DNA from: Proteles cristata cristata
Lineage: Eukaryota > Chordata > Mammalia > Carnivora > Hyaenidae
Length of the DNA: 64,000 nucleotides
Direction: 5' to 3'
Assembly (NCBI GenBank): GCA_017311185.1
Contig: JAESUZ010002871.1
Span: 558,001-622,000, forward strand
Within the stretch, counting starts at the first letter, position 1. Every line of letters starts with the position of its first letter. The translations under genes and the position numbers were made by a program. The notes under the pieces were generated by a model, which did no database searches, was not told the DNA's origin, and saw nothing but the letters and a program-made list of their open reading frames with translations. Shown one piece after another: positions 47,722-59,803 of the stretch.

Positions 47722-48023
47722 CTCCTCCACATGACTCAGAGCACTTGGTGAAGCCCTCATACTCCCAGTCATAGAGCTCGTCCAAATCTTGCAGGCCACC
47801 GAAGAGGACATCTGTCTCTTCTGGGTTAAACTCAGGAGCTTCCCCGTTGCATGGTCCTGCATAACAGGCACGCTGGGATGCAGGCTTGGGCCCCTCACAT
47901 TCATCCACAGGCAGGTCAGCCACAGACTGAGAGAAAGACAGGAGCACCTGGCACCTCACTATTCGCACCTGGGTCCCCACACCACAGGTGACTGTGCAGG
48001 TGGACCAGGCTTCCGGGATGAAC
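47722..48023 (-). CDS. ADAMTSL1: ADAMTSL1 internal exon: TSR plus acidic linker plus start of next TSR
   Basis: Internal coding exon of ADAMTS-like 1 (punctin-1), a secreted extracellular-matrix glycoprotein related to ADAMTS proteases but lacking the protease domain. Read on the minus strand it is 302 bp: 1 base finishing a split codon, 100 full codons, and 1 base of a split Gly codon. It starts FIPEAWSTCTVTCGVG and ends FTKCSESCGG. Residues 2-58 are a complete TSR with six cysteines. Residues 59-87 are an acidic linker (EFNPEETD, DELYDWEYEG). Residues 88-100 open the next TSR. CTVTCGVG, and CSESCGGG completed across the splice, fit the C-x-x-S/T-C-x-x-G O-fucosylation consensus used by POFUT2 in TSRs. 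The acceptor is AACTGCAG with a pyrimidine-rich lead; the donor is GTAAGA. Recognition rests on remembered human ADAMTSL1, which is nearly identical here; ADAMTSL3 is the closest alternative. In human the 525-residue short form ends just before this exon (from memory). Confidence 0.95.
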
Positions 48024-48217
48024 CTGCAGTTGGCAAGCAAACAAGAGGAGAGCATGAGAAGCTCCAGGCAGGAGACGCTGGAGGGTGTGGAGGGCTGCAT
48101 TCCACCTGCTGCAAACTGCCGGGCCGTCCCAGGATGGGCTCAGGGCTCTGTTACCCTGTCCTGAGAGGGGTGCTTCAGTCTAGTTCATGAGCTCGTTTGC
48201 CACGGTTTCTGGATTGG

Positions 48218-48236
48218 TTTTTTTTTTTTTTTTTTT
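48218..48236. repeat. Poly-T tract
   Basis: About 18 consecutive T between GGATTGG and GTACG, some 200 bp upstream (transcript sense) of the 302-bp exon. Confidence 0.9.
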
Positions 48237-48346
48237 GTACGTGTCATATGAACTCCCAGCTGTAAAACATTCCAGCCGCAGACCACCTGCTTTCTCCCTG
48301 CTTTGCACCCACAGCGGTAGCTCTTCAGAGCAGAGAATCCATGGTT

Positions 48347-48348
<2 letters not shown>

Positions 48349-48383
<35 letters not shown>
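48349..48383. repeat. (TC)n microsatellite
   Basis: About 35 bp of TC dinucleotides, reading as (GA)n in the ADAMTSL1 transcript. Ser-Leu and Arg-Glu frames arise from it and are not real. Confidence 0.95.
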
Positions 48384-48386
<3 letters not shown>

Positions 48387-49919
48387 AAATCCCAGCACTT
48401 GTGCCTTCTGCAAGATGCTGGCTATTCTTATAGCAGACTAATACTGATCCTAAAACTATCACAAAATAAGCCCTTGGAGATATTTAAGGAGGTGTATTTG
48501 TTTTTTTTTTTTTTAGCCTGGAGGTCATATTCTGTAACTTTCTTTGCTTTTCTGCTCAATGTGCTTCCCAAGACTTATTTATATCTAGAAAGAGGTTCTT
48601 TTTTTGTAAGTTTCCAAGAATGGAGCAAAGTCTTGTTCTTCACACATTCTTTGAATTAGTCTGGACTACAGTTCTTTTTATATCATAGCAAAAAGCTGTG
48701 CTACAAATTTAAATCCACAGACATGTCACAGTAAACAAGAGATACTGAATTCGCACAGATTTGTGTGACAGCAGCCTTCCCACCCCCACCCCCTGAGAGA
48801 AGCCACGCTAGTGAGAATTTGGTTTTTCTCTGAGTTTCTCTACCATGCAGGACAATAATCAAATTCTAAAACCACTAATCAACCATGGCCCATAATGGCA
48901 ATGACCTTGAGAGGGACCTAGGGGAAAAAAAGCCCAGAGGGAACCACTAACATTTTCAAAAAGTTAGTATAACAATCTGGAAAAAGAACTTTGGAATAAA
49001 TATTTTTTATTTTTCTAGGAGCCTACTGATTTTTCACAGAGAGTCGTGCTGAGGAGGCGTGCACACCCAGTCCCCTAACCTTGGCTTTGGCAGGATAGGA
49101 AAGAACTGATAAGAAGGTTATAGCATTAAATCCTAGTGAGTGCAAATGGTTCGTATCTAGTTTAGGGAAACAGAAATTCTAGCAGGAAACCAATCCAAGT
49201 TTTCATATTGGAAGGATCACAACCAAAATGTTTCCATGGCCTGAGCCTGGGCTGTGCATGGAGCTGGCCAGGAGAACCAGACTCCCCTGACCCCCAGCAG
49301 CTTACGGTGTCTCACCCATGGAAGAACCATTACCTAGGAGAGAATGAAGGTCACATGCAACCTTGTCAGGAAGGTGGATGAGGGAGGAAGACCCACTCAG
49401 AATCATTCCCAGAAATTCTCATCACAATGTTACCTCCCTCTCTTGTTTTTGAATTCTTGACCCATCTTCTGATACCTAGAGAATGCGTGGGAAAAGCAGT
49501 ATCCTAAAAAAGTAAAAAGTCACCTTTTCTTTAAGTAATGATACCTGTAGGAGCTTTTTAGACACGTAAAACCCAAAACCACAGTCAAAATAATTTTAAC
49601 CATCTTTTTACACATTCACATATATCTGTCTGCCTCCCGAAATGAGAATGATGACAAATATACGAACACTGAATGTTACAAGCCAGGTGCTGACATAAGG
49701 GAAAAGATATACTAAACTATTTTGTTTATAAGGTAATCCCAAAAGTGAACGAAAGGTCCTCCAACTCTGACAACTGACAATAGTGTGTGCTGAATTTTAT
49801 TGTCAAATAAAAAAGACGACAAGATGGCAAAAAGAACTGTACCCTATTAGCTTTTCCTATGCATTACGAGTTATTGTTCTGTCACCTGTAATAGCTATCT
49901 TCAGAGACCATTACAAGAC

Positions 49920-50170
49920 AACAAGGTTCAACTAGCTTTTTCTAGAAAGGGCCAGGTAGAAAATAGTTTAGATATTGCCGGCCACGTTTGTAGGTTTTGT
50001 TGTTGCAACTACTCAACTCTGTCAACATGCTGTGAAAGGAGCCATAGACAACATGGAAGCAGATGGCTGTGGCTGGGTTCCAATAAAGCTATTTTTACAA
50101 AAACCAGAGGGAAGGTGGTAGCAGAAAGGTCTGAATTTGGCCTGTGGGCTGTAGTTTCCCAACTCCTGCG
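49920..50170 (+). mobile_element. Old DNA-transposon-like repeat (family B)
   Basis: Contains TTGCAACTACTCAACTCTGT, AAAGGAGCCATAGACAACAT, GGGTTCCAATAAAGCTATTT, AATTTGGCCTGTGGGCTGTA. Second copy of the 4.9 kb element. Confidence 0.65.
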
Positions 50171-50530
50171 ACAGGACCTTCAGTGGAGATACACCAAGCA
50201 TACCAAGATTCACAAATAATCTTCAAACTTGTTTTGAGTCTTGGTGCCTATCTTTTCCAATTGTATAAGTTTATAACGAGCAGTTATACTGATTTATGTT
50301 TTATCTTCCAAAGTGAGTCCCAGATGAAACCTAGAATATGGGCGATGGGCAAACCAAACCCTCAGCTTTCCTTGCTTATAATGTCAATCACTTTGTGTTT
50401 GGTCTCATTCCAGGACCAGGAAGATAGGCCACAAACACACAAAGTAGAAAGGGCACGTTACTGGAACGTCATGAACTCGCTGCAATGCTTGAATCTTGTT
50501 TATTGTGAAGCAGCATCTAAGTGAAAATAA

Positions 50531-50580
50531 GTGTGTGTGTGTGCGCGCGCGTGTGCGTGTGTGTGTGTGTGTGCTTGCGC
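50531..50580. repeat. Alternating (GT)n/(GC)n tract
   Basis: GTGTGTGTGTGTGCGCGCGC, then GTGTGCGTGTGTGTG. Mostly alternating purine-pyrimidine, Z-DNA-prone. Confidence 0.93.
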
Positions 50581-51295
50581 ATTGGCATATATATGGGTGT
50601 TTGGTCTATATTTGGTTTTCTGGGCCTTTAGGGTTAATAGCAAAAACAATAAACATCCATTTTATGTCTCCCAAGTGAGAGTCTTATCAAATGTCATATA
50701 GCCTTTCTGGCTAATCTCCCAACCCACTGTCCTTAGGTCTTCATCAAGTTCACACCAATTAAAAATGATTTGGTTTCTAAGTGGTGCTGTCTTTTGGCAG
50801 TCATCTTAATTTCTCTTGTGTACACACCGTGTGATATAATATATTCTCTTTTGCTGAAGGCAGGAGATTATATTTCAAAAGAAAAATATCTAATAGAGCA
50901 AATGGCCAAATGAATAGAGCTGTTTTTCATATGAACCTTTCCTCAACATTCCTAGATCTCCCAGTGCAGTGCTTACTATCTTGAGCTTTCAGGCCACAAG
51001 TGGGAAGAAGCAAGGTCAGAGAAAGGGCAGGGAACTGAACTAGGAGATCTAAATGTAAGGTTGAGGAGACATGGTTTGAATAGTACGTGCTGAGCTAGAA
51101 TCCTTCAAGTGGGACCTTTAAAATGCAGTCAATAGGTTTTTTTTTTTTTTAAATCATTTTGATGTACAAATGTTCAGTGAAAGTTACTATCGAAGTTTAA
51201 TTAGGGTCATTTTAAAGTTCTTTTTGTTAGCAGCACTGTTGTGGGATGAATGCAGAATGGCTAGATGCATGAGTTCTTTCAAAGATGGGCTCGAA

Positions 51296-51504
51296 GGGCA
51301 CCTGGGTGGCTCAGTTAGTTAAGCGTCTGGTTATGATCTCATGGTTCGTGGGTTCGAGCCCCACGTAGGGCTCTGTGCTGACAGCCAGCTCAGAAGCCTC
51401 AGCCTGTTTCAGATTCTGTGTCTCCCTCTCTCTCTGACCCTCCCCTGCTCTCTCTCTCTCTCACTCTCAGAAATAAATAAAAAACATTAAAAAATTTTAC
51501 AAAA
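51296..51504 (+). mobile_element. Feline-type tRNA-Lys SINE with perfect 15-bp target duplication
   Basis: Head GGGCACCTGGGTGGCTCAG, a deletion in the tRNA part (GTCTGGTTATGATCTCATGG), B box GGTTCGAGCCCC, tail AATAAATAAAAAACATTAAA. Duplication AAAGATGGGCTCGAA at 51281-51295 and 51505-51519. Confidence 0.95.
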
Positions 51505-51934
51505 AAAGATGGGCTCGAAATTCAGAGAATACTGATAGGATTTCTACACTTAGTCTTCCCCACTTCAGGAAATTAAAAAGGAAACCTGGCAAATAGATGA
51601 TTTCTGCTTCTGTCTGGTCCTCAGTTTGCAAGACTAGTTGTTCATATAGCTAACAAAGAGCTTAGCCTTTAATTAGAGTTATTACCATAGTCCCTTTTAG
51701 GAAACCGAAAACAGCGATAATCAAGTGCACTTGTAAAATCCCAAAGTGGTTTAGTTTACATGTGGCTATTATGAAGTCAAAAGCACGGACTGAAAGAATG
51801 AAAACAATCACTTTATTAATATAGTGCTAAACAGAAACCATTCACTCTTGGTTAACTAATCTTGTGTCACTGAAGAGCTTAGCCAGCGTTAGGCTCTAGT
51901 TTTATGCACACACGGTCGATAACTAAGTTGTTTT

Positions 51935-52034
51935 TGTTTTTTTTAAAGTAGGCTCCATGCCCAACGTGGGGCCTGAACTCACAACCCCAAGATCAAGAGT
52001 CACATGGTCTAGTGACTGAGCCAGCCAGCACCTT
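51935..52034 (-). mobile_element. Old truncated carnivore tRNA-Lys SINE
   Basis: About 100 bp: TTTAAAGTAGGCTCCATGCC, CAACGTGGGGCCTGAACTC, GATCAAGAGTCACATGG, ACTGAGCCAGCCAGC. It matches the head part of the older carnivore-wide SINE form and lacks the feline body. Confidence 0.75.
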
Positions 52035-54879
52035 TAAGATTTTTAACTGTCTCTTTTCTCCTCTTAGTTTCCTCTCCTTTCTCATGTACATAGTCATCTG
52101 AAAAAAAAGATCGGGATTATACAAAATAAGAATGGCTTTATAGGGGTGTTACTGTAATGCTACTACGAGCCTCACCTCATTCTCTAGTTTCAAAATGCAG
52201 ATTGAAGCTTGCAGAAAATCACATGAAAAATACTTAATTTTGGTTTAGTTTTCCATCTTATTAAATATGGGCCAGATGTCTGATGGCCTTTGTGGATTTC
52301 TTTTCCCTCTTTCTTTTGCTGTATGTTTGTATATTATAGTGGTGGCATATTAGGGGAAGGAGAGAGGAGGGAATGAAATGAATAGTGTAGGAAAAATAAT
52401 AGACAACTTTAACACAGACCCAGGAGGTGACTGAGTGTTCTGTCAAGTGCATCCTTCCAAGCTATTGCAATCTCTTCTTGGGAGCTATTTTACTGCTCTA
52501 TCAATTAGAGAAAACGGATAGTGCAAATGATTCTTGCCCACAAAGATGCAGATTAATTGTGCCTAGTGGAATACAATTGACTGTTGTCCTGTGAGCAGAC
52601 CCATTTACGTCTATTTGTACATTCACTCCAGCATCTATTTACCTAAACACATATCATTCTTTGAAATTTCCTTTGAGTTTGTTGTAACGTCTTGATTCTC
52701 TGGTTAATTAACGAGGTAAACAAAGTCTCGAACAGATGTTCATTTTATATATGCACGAGAATCATGGTTTTTTTCCTTTCTAAGATTTCATCGTTTAACT
52801 AGTGGCCACAGATGGATCTGGAAAATAGGATATTGGAAAAATAAAGTACTCTATAAGTAATTCTAGCCCACATTAACCAGAGAGTCTTTTACACAAGTAT
52901 ATCATTTGGGGTATGATATACTTTATGCCCATACTTTATTGGTAATGATGCTGTTATTCCATAATGCTTCTTCTATTTTGAATGCAATCTTCTTTATCCT
53001 TTTTCTTTAGTTTTGCAAACTTGATTCTTCTCTTGGTTTTGAGCAATGCTTGAAACATTAATGGAATAAAATCTTTAGGATAAGGTGTAGTGTACTGAAC
53101 CGCAAGGCTAGGCATTTTGGTATCTGAAGAGCAATTTAGAAACACAAGCAAAAGAAACTGCATTTGGGTGGCACAGCAACTTGGAAAATGAAACATTTTC
53201 CTTCATTGGTCTCCATGTTACATGAGATCAAAAGACCTCATGTAAACTTTTTAGTTATTTCGTGTCTCTCAACAAATTAGGAGATTTTTTTCAAAACCCT
53301 CCAAAATAAGGAAACAAACAAAAACCTTTGGAATGCTACAAAGGGAGGGTGACTCTCCCTTCAAGGATTTTTGAACTAATTGTAAAACCCCTAACACCAA
53401 GACAACCTTAAAATGGTTCTTTAAAAATATAGGGAAAGCAATAAAGTTCTGGGAGAATATTTATCTAGATATGCCTCCCCATTCACTTAGAACCACGCCT
53501 AAATAATTCCAAATAAATCACAATCTAACTTATTGTGAAAGATCTTTAGTCAAGGACACTTGACCTGAATGTGGAATTATGAAAATATTTCTCAACTGCT
53601 GTTGTTAGCTTACAGCTCTCTGGAGCTGCAAATATTTCATGCTAGTTATGCAACTCATATTAAAGTCTCCAAGCACAATTTCGCAAAGGTGTCCAGGACA
53701 CCACTCCACAAAACATCTGATAAAATCACCTATTTTCATAATTTTCCTCAAATTCTTAAGTGTCATACCTGGGTTGGGAGGGTCTTTCATCACTATAAGA
53801 CGCTTCGGTAGCATAACCAAACATAGACCCATCCCAGAAATTAACATAACAAAACAAAATGAGAATTTGGAATCAGCCACCAATGTGTCTACTTGAAAAA
53901 AAAAAATTACGTGACTGCCCTGTCTGATCCACTAACCAGAAACAAGTAAATAAATAAATACGAAGGCGGGACCCAATTTCAAGCAGACCAAGGCAGTACT
54001 GGGAGAGCTATATTTAGTGGAATTTTCCAAGAAGGAGACTTAATTTTCTCATGATAATGATGCCCTTTTGGGTTCTTTGAGAGGCAGCTGGCCTCTGCAA
54101 AAACGCCTCAATGACTTTCTTGCAGAAAGATGTGGGAGAAGAAAGCCTGGCTGCATTAAAGGGTACATTCTCCTTTCAAAGAGACTTTATACTAGAAGGA
54201 AATGCTGTGGGGTATCAGAGTTCTCTCAGAGTTCCAACAAGTCAGGGACTAACAGGCTGTCTCAAGGCCCACAGACTCATACTTGAGTACTCTGTTCAAA
54301 CTGTCTTGCAGTTCTGACCTATCTTTCTCAATATGATTCCGGACAAGATAGGAGAAAGAGTCTTACTAGTGAAGGGATCTTGTGGACCATGAGGAGTTTG
54401 TTCTACTTTAACAGTAAGAGAAAAGCCAGCAGAAAGAAAGGTGATAATCACTTTCTGAGAATATTGGCCCTACAGTGTCTGCTCTTCCCAACAAACACAT
54501 CCTCAACTATCTTGTTCCCAGGGGCACCTAAGGCAGCTGACCATGCCTTCCTTCTGACTCACTTTATCCTCTTGACTTACATGACAGCAAACTCTTGGCT
54601 TTCTTTTCTTTCCTGGTCAAGTCCTTCTTAGTCTCCTTTTGAGGTCCATCTCTCCTTAAACTCTATAAGCATTCAGTGTCTCGGAGTTCAGTTTGGTGAT
54701 GTGTTTGGTGATTCTTGGTTTCATACGTCACCGATGTGTGAGACACTTTTCTAAGTATTTCATCTCTGTCCTAGACTTTTTTTCTGGAGCTTTATACCCA
54801 AATTCTTTTCTTGGTAAGTTTTGGGCTAGGGAGCCATTTTGCTCTTTGAAAGGAATAAATATTAATTGAATATAATCAA

Positions 54880-55080
54880 TCTATCAAAAAATTATACAGT
54901 ACTTATGTGCCAGAAAGTGTTCCAAGTGCTTTACAAATAAAAGCTGTTAAATCCTAATGACAACCAGATAAGAACTATCATTAGCTTCATTTAATAATTA
55001 ATACATGGGCGACGAAATTGAAATATAAGTCATTCACACAGCTAGTAGGTTGTATGCTCGTAACTACCGTACCTTGCTCT
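54880..55080 (-). repeat. MIR fragment
   Basis: Reverse MIR: CCAGAAAGTGTTCCAAGTGC, TTTACAAATAAAAGCTGTTA, CAGATAAGAACTATCATTAG. Confidence 0.6.
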
Positions 55081-55909
55081 CTCTCCCAATTGACATTTTT
55101 CCTTTGATATTTTAAAGGCATCTCCAACCTAAAATGTCCCAAATGGAACTCCTGATTTCCCTCCTCAGTATCTTATTCCTCCTCCAATCTTCTCTGACAC
55201 AGCAAATGATTCTACTGGCCATCTAATTACTCAACTACACATGTAGGAGTTATTCCTGACCCCTCATTTTCCCCAGCTCCTCTCTTCCAAATGATTTCCC
55301 AAGTCTATCAATTCTCCCTCAAAAATGTATCTGATATTCATTTACTTCTCTCCATCATCACCACCTTGATATAACAACAACAACAACAGCTAATGTTTAC
55401 TGATGTGTTTTAAGCCCTTTCTATATACTAACTCATAACATTGTTAGGAGATGGATGCTGTCAGAAATGTTGTGAGATGGGCAAAAGAGATCACTGGTTG
55501 TCCTTTTAACAGAATGCTGACATTGTCTAGCAGACTTTTAGGGTGGGAGGCTGTCTAATTAATTCTATGGAAGTGTGAGTCTTTGTCTTTAGCTAAATAG
55601 AAGTTTCCTTGTAGAGGGCTGTTTATGATACAAATGTTTCCAGTCCATAGTGATGGAAAGTTTTTTCTGTTCATGTCAGTGCCAAGGATTACTGTGTGGT
55701 AGAAAAGATATACTTTTTTTTTTTTTTTTAAAGATATACTTTTCTAAATCCAGTTCTCATATGTACAAGTTTTAACATCTTAAGGGTTCCTTCAATAATT
55801 CATGAATTAAATACAAATTTTGACATGTGCTCATTTTGTATTTATATGGGTCATGATTTTGTCTTCTGGAAAATTGTATTTTAACAGTACTCTTTCCATC
55901 CCAAATTCT

Positions 55910-56000
55910 AGATGATACAATTGAGGCACAGAAATTTCAAACACCAGACTGCTACATAAATGTCAGAGTCAGGATTCAAACCATGGCAGGTGACCCCATG
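55910..56000 (-). repeat. MIR fragment
   Basis: TTGAGGCACAGAAATTTCAA, GTCAGAGTCAGGATTCAAAC as in reverse MIR. Confidence 0.55.
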
Positions 56001-56129
56001 ATCCATGTGTCACCATATTAACTGTCAGGTGACCACATAAGCCATGACCACTGAAGCCTTTGCTTTTCTCCTGGACCACAACAGCCACCAATCTGTTTCC
56101 TTTCTCAGTTAGCCCTTACTAAGCCATTC

Positions 56130-56615
56130 TTTGCCCTGTAGTTATAAAGCTTTCAATTGTTTCCCAGAATACCCAGAAGAAAAGCCAAAGTCCTTACCAA
56201 GGTTATATTATGCCACTCTCCATCTTCATTTCCTGCTCTTCTCCCCCTGGTTATTAGCTTCTAGCCACACTAGTCTTCCTTCTCTTCCTTAAATGTGTGT
56301 CATTCTTTCCTGACTCAAGGTTTTGGCAGGTGTGTCACCTACTGGATGACTCCCCTTCCTTCTCTCAGTTTGGAGTAACTCCCACTCATCCTTCAGGACT
56401 CATTTGGCATGTGTCTTCTCAGAGAAGACTTCCTTGAACCCCAGACCTGCTGCAGCTCCTGTTAGACTCTCTTAGATCACCTCTTCCTTTACCCATAGCA
56501 GTTATCAGCCTCTAAAAATCAAGTATGAATCTTTATGTAATAACTATGTCCATCACTAGACCAAACCTCTGTGAAGGCAGAACCTCACATAATAGATACT
56601 CAATAAATATATATG
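56130..56615 (+). repeat. L2 3' region
   Basis: CATCCTTCAGGACTCATTTG, TCTTCTCAGAGAAGACTTCC, CTCTGTGAAGGCAGAACCTC, TAGATACTCAATAAATATAT. Among the clearest L2 copies in the window. Confidence 0.8.
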
Positions 56616-58414
56616 TTTAAAATGAGTAAATGAATAGGTAAATAGAAGGGTGAGTGTTGACGTTCTGAGTGATATGGTTTGTTCCTGGGCCCAAAGACTG
56701 AAAGCAAGCTAGAGAGGAAACGATCTTGAAACTCAGAGAAATTAAATCATACCTCTTAGTTCCAGGTATTGGAACTAAAGAAAACAAAAACTTTTCCCTG
56801 TCATAGGAGTTTCTATCAGTCTTTTTAAAAAAGCTATTATTTAGCAGTAGGCTTATTAATTTTATATTCTTATAGGTGTACTCAGGCAGTAGATGCTGGT
56901 CTCTTTTCATCTTGATGGGATATGGGTTATCATGTAGTTTGAAGAACATTTAAATTCCGTGTGTATCACACTTCAATTTAACCTCAATAAAAATACTGTT
57001 TTACAGAAGAAAAGGATTTGGGGGCAGCTTTGAGCCAGAAGCTGCCTTCAGTGATTTATACATAGCTCTGATCTCACACTGCCTTATCATACAAGCAGCC
57101 CCTCCAGTAAGGGGTCTGAAGCATTTTGGAGTTATTCTTCTGTTAGGAGAAATCGGAGGGAGCACCTGATTTTCTATCGACTCTTTAAAACTTAATATAC
57201 ACAGAGTTTTGGGAAAAAAGAAAAGATAGGCCACTAACTATATGTAGCAGATTCAAACGGAGCCAAATCACTCCGTTCCTTATATAAAATATAAGGATAC
57301 AACATTTGTTTCAGACCATCCTCCTATTGCTTTTCTGGCTTGTGCACACAGAACGTAATTTAAACGTTGGGTTTTCCTTAAGGCCAGTCTGATTATTTCA
57401 AAAGCCACATCCCAGGGACTAACATGCCATTATAGCTTACAATGCTGTTAGTGCATTTGTAGTTCTCAACTTAATACCAGAACGGATATTTTTAATGCAT
57501 ATCATTTTCCCTGATTTTGATAAAAATCTAAAATATTGTCAACTCGGAATACTTTCCATGAACCTTTTTTTTTTCTTTCACATGGAGTGAAATTGGGTTA
57601 TTTTGCAACTTTGTAAAGGTCTCTTTCCTTTAATTCAACAAGTTTGGCAACGCTTTCCAATGAAAAGTTCAGTTCATTAAAAATGACCTTAATGGACTTA
57701 ACATATATTGGTGGTGACAGGGTCCATACTTTATTTTGGCACACACAGATCCCATTAATTTGTCTTTGTCACTCTCTAGGGCTCAGCTGAGCAATAGTTC
57801 AGATTTAGCTTTCTGAAAGTAGCTACAGAATGAGCAATAAGTGGAGATGTTTGGAGGGGCTGACAAATTTAGAACTTCTTGGTTTGCAGTAAAGGCTTTT
57901 CTAATGACTACATAAAAACGGCTCTGCCTGCTCTGCTGAATTTGTTATTGATTTTTCTGTCTCAGTGCACATTGGGAGCCATCTATGGGTATCGACTGTA
58001 TTTAACCCAGGGTTGAGAGAGGATGCTTTTCCACCCAAACATTTTCTAAACGTTTCTTATTAATTTCTGCAATTCCCTGTAGGTTTCTTTTTGTTCAAAT
58101 AAGGGTAACTAAGATTTGTCTCTCAGAACAAATTTTGGGATAGATTCAAAGTGTGATCCTTACAAGTAAATCTTCAAAAAGCCTCAGCAGTATAGAAGTA
58201 TAGTATCCTCAGAGGCAGGATGGTGGTGGTATCTGGGGAACCACTGGCTGAATTTTGGCTCAAATTGTACTTCTCTCTCACATGCCAGTAGATATGACAC
58301 CTGCCTCAATTTCTCCAGTTCTAAATAGGTGATTATCATACATTTTTACTCCATTCAAAAAATTTCTCCGGAAAGATGAATAATGCTGGAAAAGGCCCAA
58401 TCACAACCCCAGTT

Positions 58415-58570
58415 AGCATGTATAGAGAGCTTCCTGCAAACCAGGTACTTTACATGTGCTAATTTAATCCTCATAATAGCTCAATGATATAGGTACTGTT
58501 ATCATGCTCATTTCACAAATGAGGAGATTGCAGCCAAAAGGTTAAGTGACTTGCCCAGGGTCCCCTGTGG
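58415..58570 (-). repeat. MIR fragment
   Basis: Reverse MIR: TGCTAATTTAATCCTCATAA, CACAAATGAGGAGATTGCAG, GTTAAGTGACTTGCCCAGGG. Confidence 0.8.
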
Positions 58571-59239
58571 CTACTGTCACCATACTTTTCCCACTGCTGG
58601 TGCACATTGCTGCTCTGCAAGGAGGTATGATCAATAATGAAACTGCTTTTTCCTTTGATCCCAGCAGGGCTAATATCCTTGTTTGAATACACAAATACAC
58701 AGACTTACCCCTCACCAACACACACAGTTGGCAGCATTATGTACCTGAAAAATTTTAAATTTTAGGAAACTACCTATGGTTTCTGCAGCCTTCCTCAATA
58801 TATTAGTAAGAATCGCTCAAGTACGCATACTGAGACACAATATCTGATCATTGGCTATAATCCTTCCTCAAGGACTAGTTTTGGAGTGAAAGTCAAATTC
58901 AAATAGGTTCTATCACAATCTGCCAAACGTCAGTTCATATCAACATCCTCCATACCCTTTCCCTGTATATTACGTTTTTCTCTCACTTATGCTCCTATTT
59001 GTGAATTATCATGTACCAGCTTAACTATCCTAATATTTAACTCAGAGGAATGTACGGTAGTGGAGAGAGTTTAGGAATTTAGTAAATAATTCTTCCAAAT
59101 TTCTTTTTAAAGTAATAATACTATCACACTGTGCATTCCCAAACATCAAGGTACGTTTCTTAAATACAGCTAGCTCATTTGTTCAATCTGTGGATAACCG
59201 ACCAATATTCAGCACTTTGGACTCAATCCTATCATTCCC

Positions 59240-59350
59240 ATGGTAAGAATGCACTCAAGGTTCTTTGAGGGCAGGACTACCGGGTTTATCTTTACAGTAT
59301 TTGCAACTGGCACAGGGCACAGCACAGGGCAGGAGATGTATGAGCAAACT
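59240..59350 (+). repeat. L2 3' end
   Basis: GTTCTTTGAGGGCAGGACTA, CAGTATTTGCAACTGGCACA, GGGCAGGAGATGTATGAG. Confidence 0.5.
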
Positions 59351-59765
59351 TAGCTTCTTTCATTAGGAGATGTGAGAAATTTAGCTCTGACTGCCTCTCC
59401 ACAGTCATCTAAAATATACAATCAGCCAGAGAACTTAACGTTAAGCATGCGGTTGCAGAGGACAGAATGGAAGAGAACGATTTGGGTAGATGGGAAGGAG
59501 GCTAGAAAGGAAGGCGTTGAAAGTGACTGAGGTCATGACCATTAAGAATTAAGGGCTGATTCAGTCTGGCCAGCATGGGCTTTTGCTCTGCTATGTACCA
59601 ATTCTCAAAATTAAATGCTTTTGTGCTTTTTTTTTTTTTTAATCCTGTAATTCTCATGCTCAACCCTGTTCTGTTTGAAAATCCTTTATGTTGGTGTAAT
59701 GATCTACAAATAGTATTTAAATTTATTGATCTTAGATGATGTGACTTATGATTCTTAAGAAATTA

Positions 59766-59803
<38 letters not shown>
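59766..59803. repeat. (TC)n followed by (ATCT)n
   Basis: TC dinucleotides to about 59788, then four ATCT units. Confidence 0.93.

Noticed and set aside
47633..48100. 155-codon minus-strand frame taken as a whole gene
   Set aside because: Only the middle is ADAMTSL1 coding. Both ends read into intron past clear acceptor and donor sites; the ATG is intronic.
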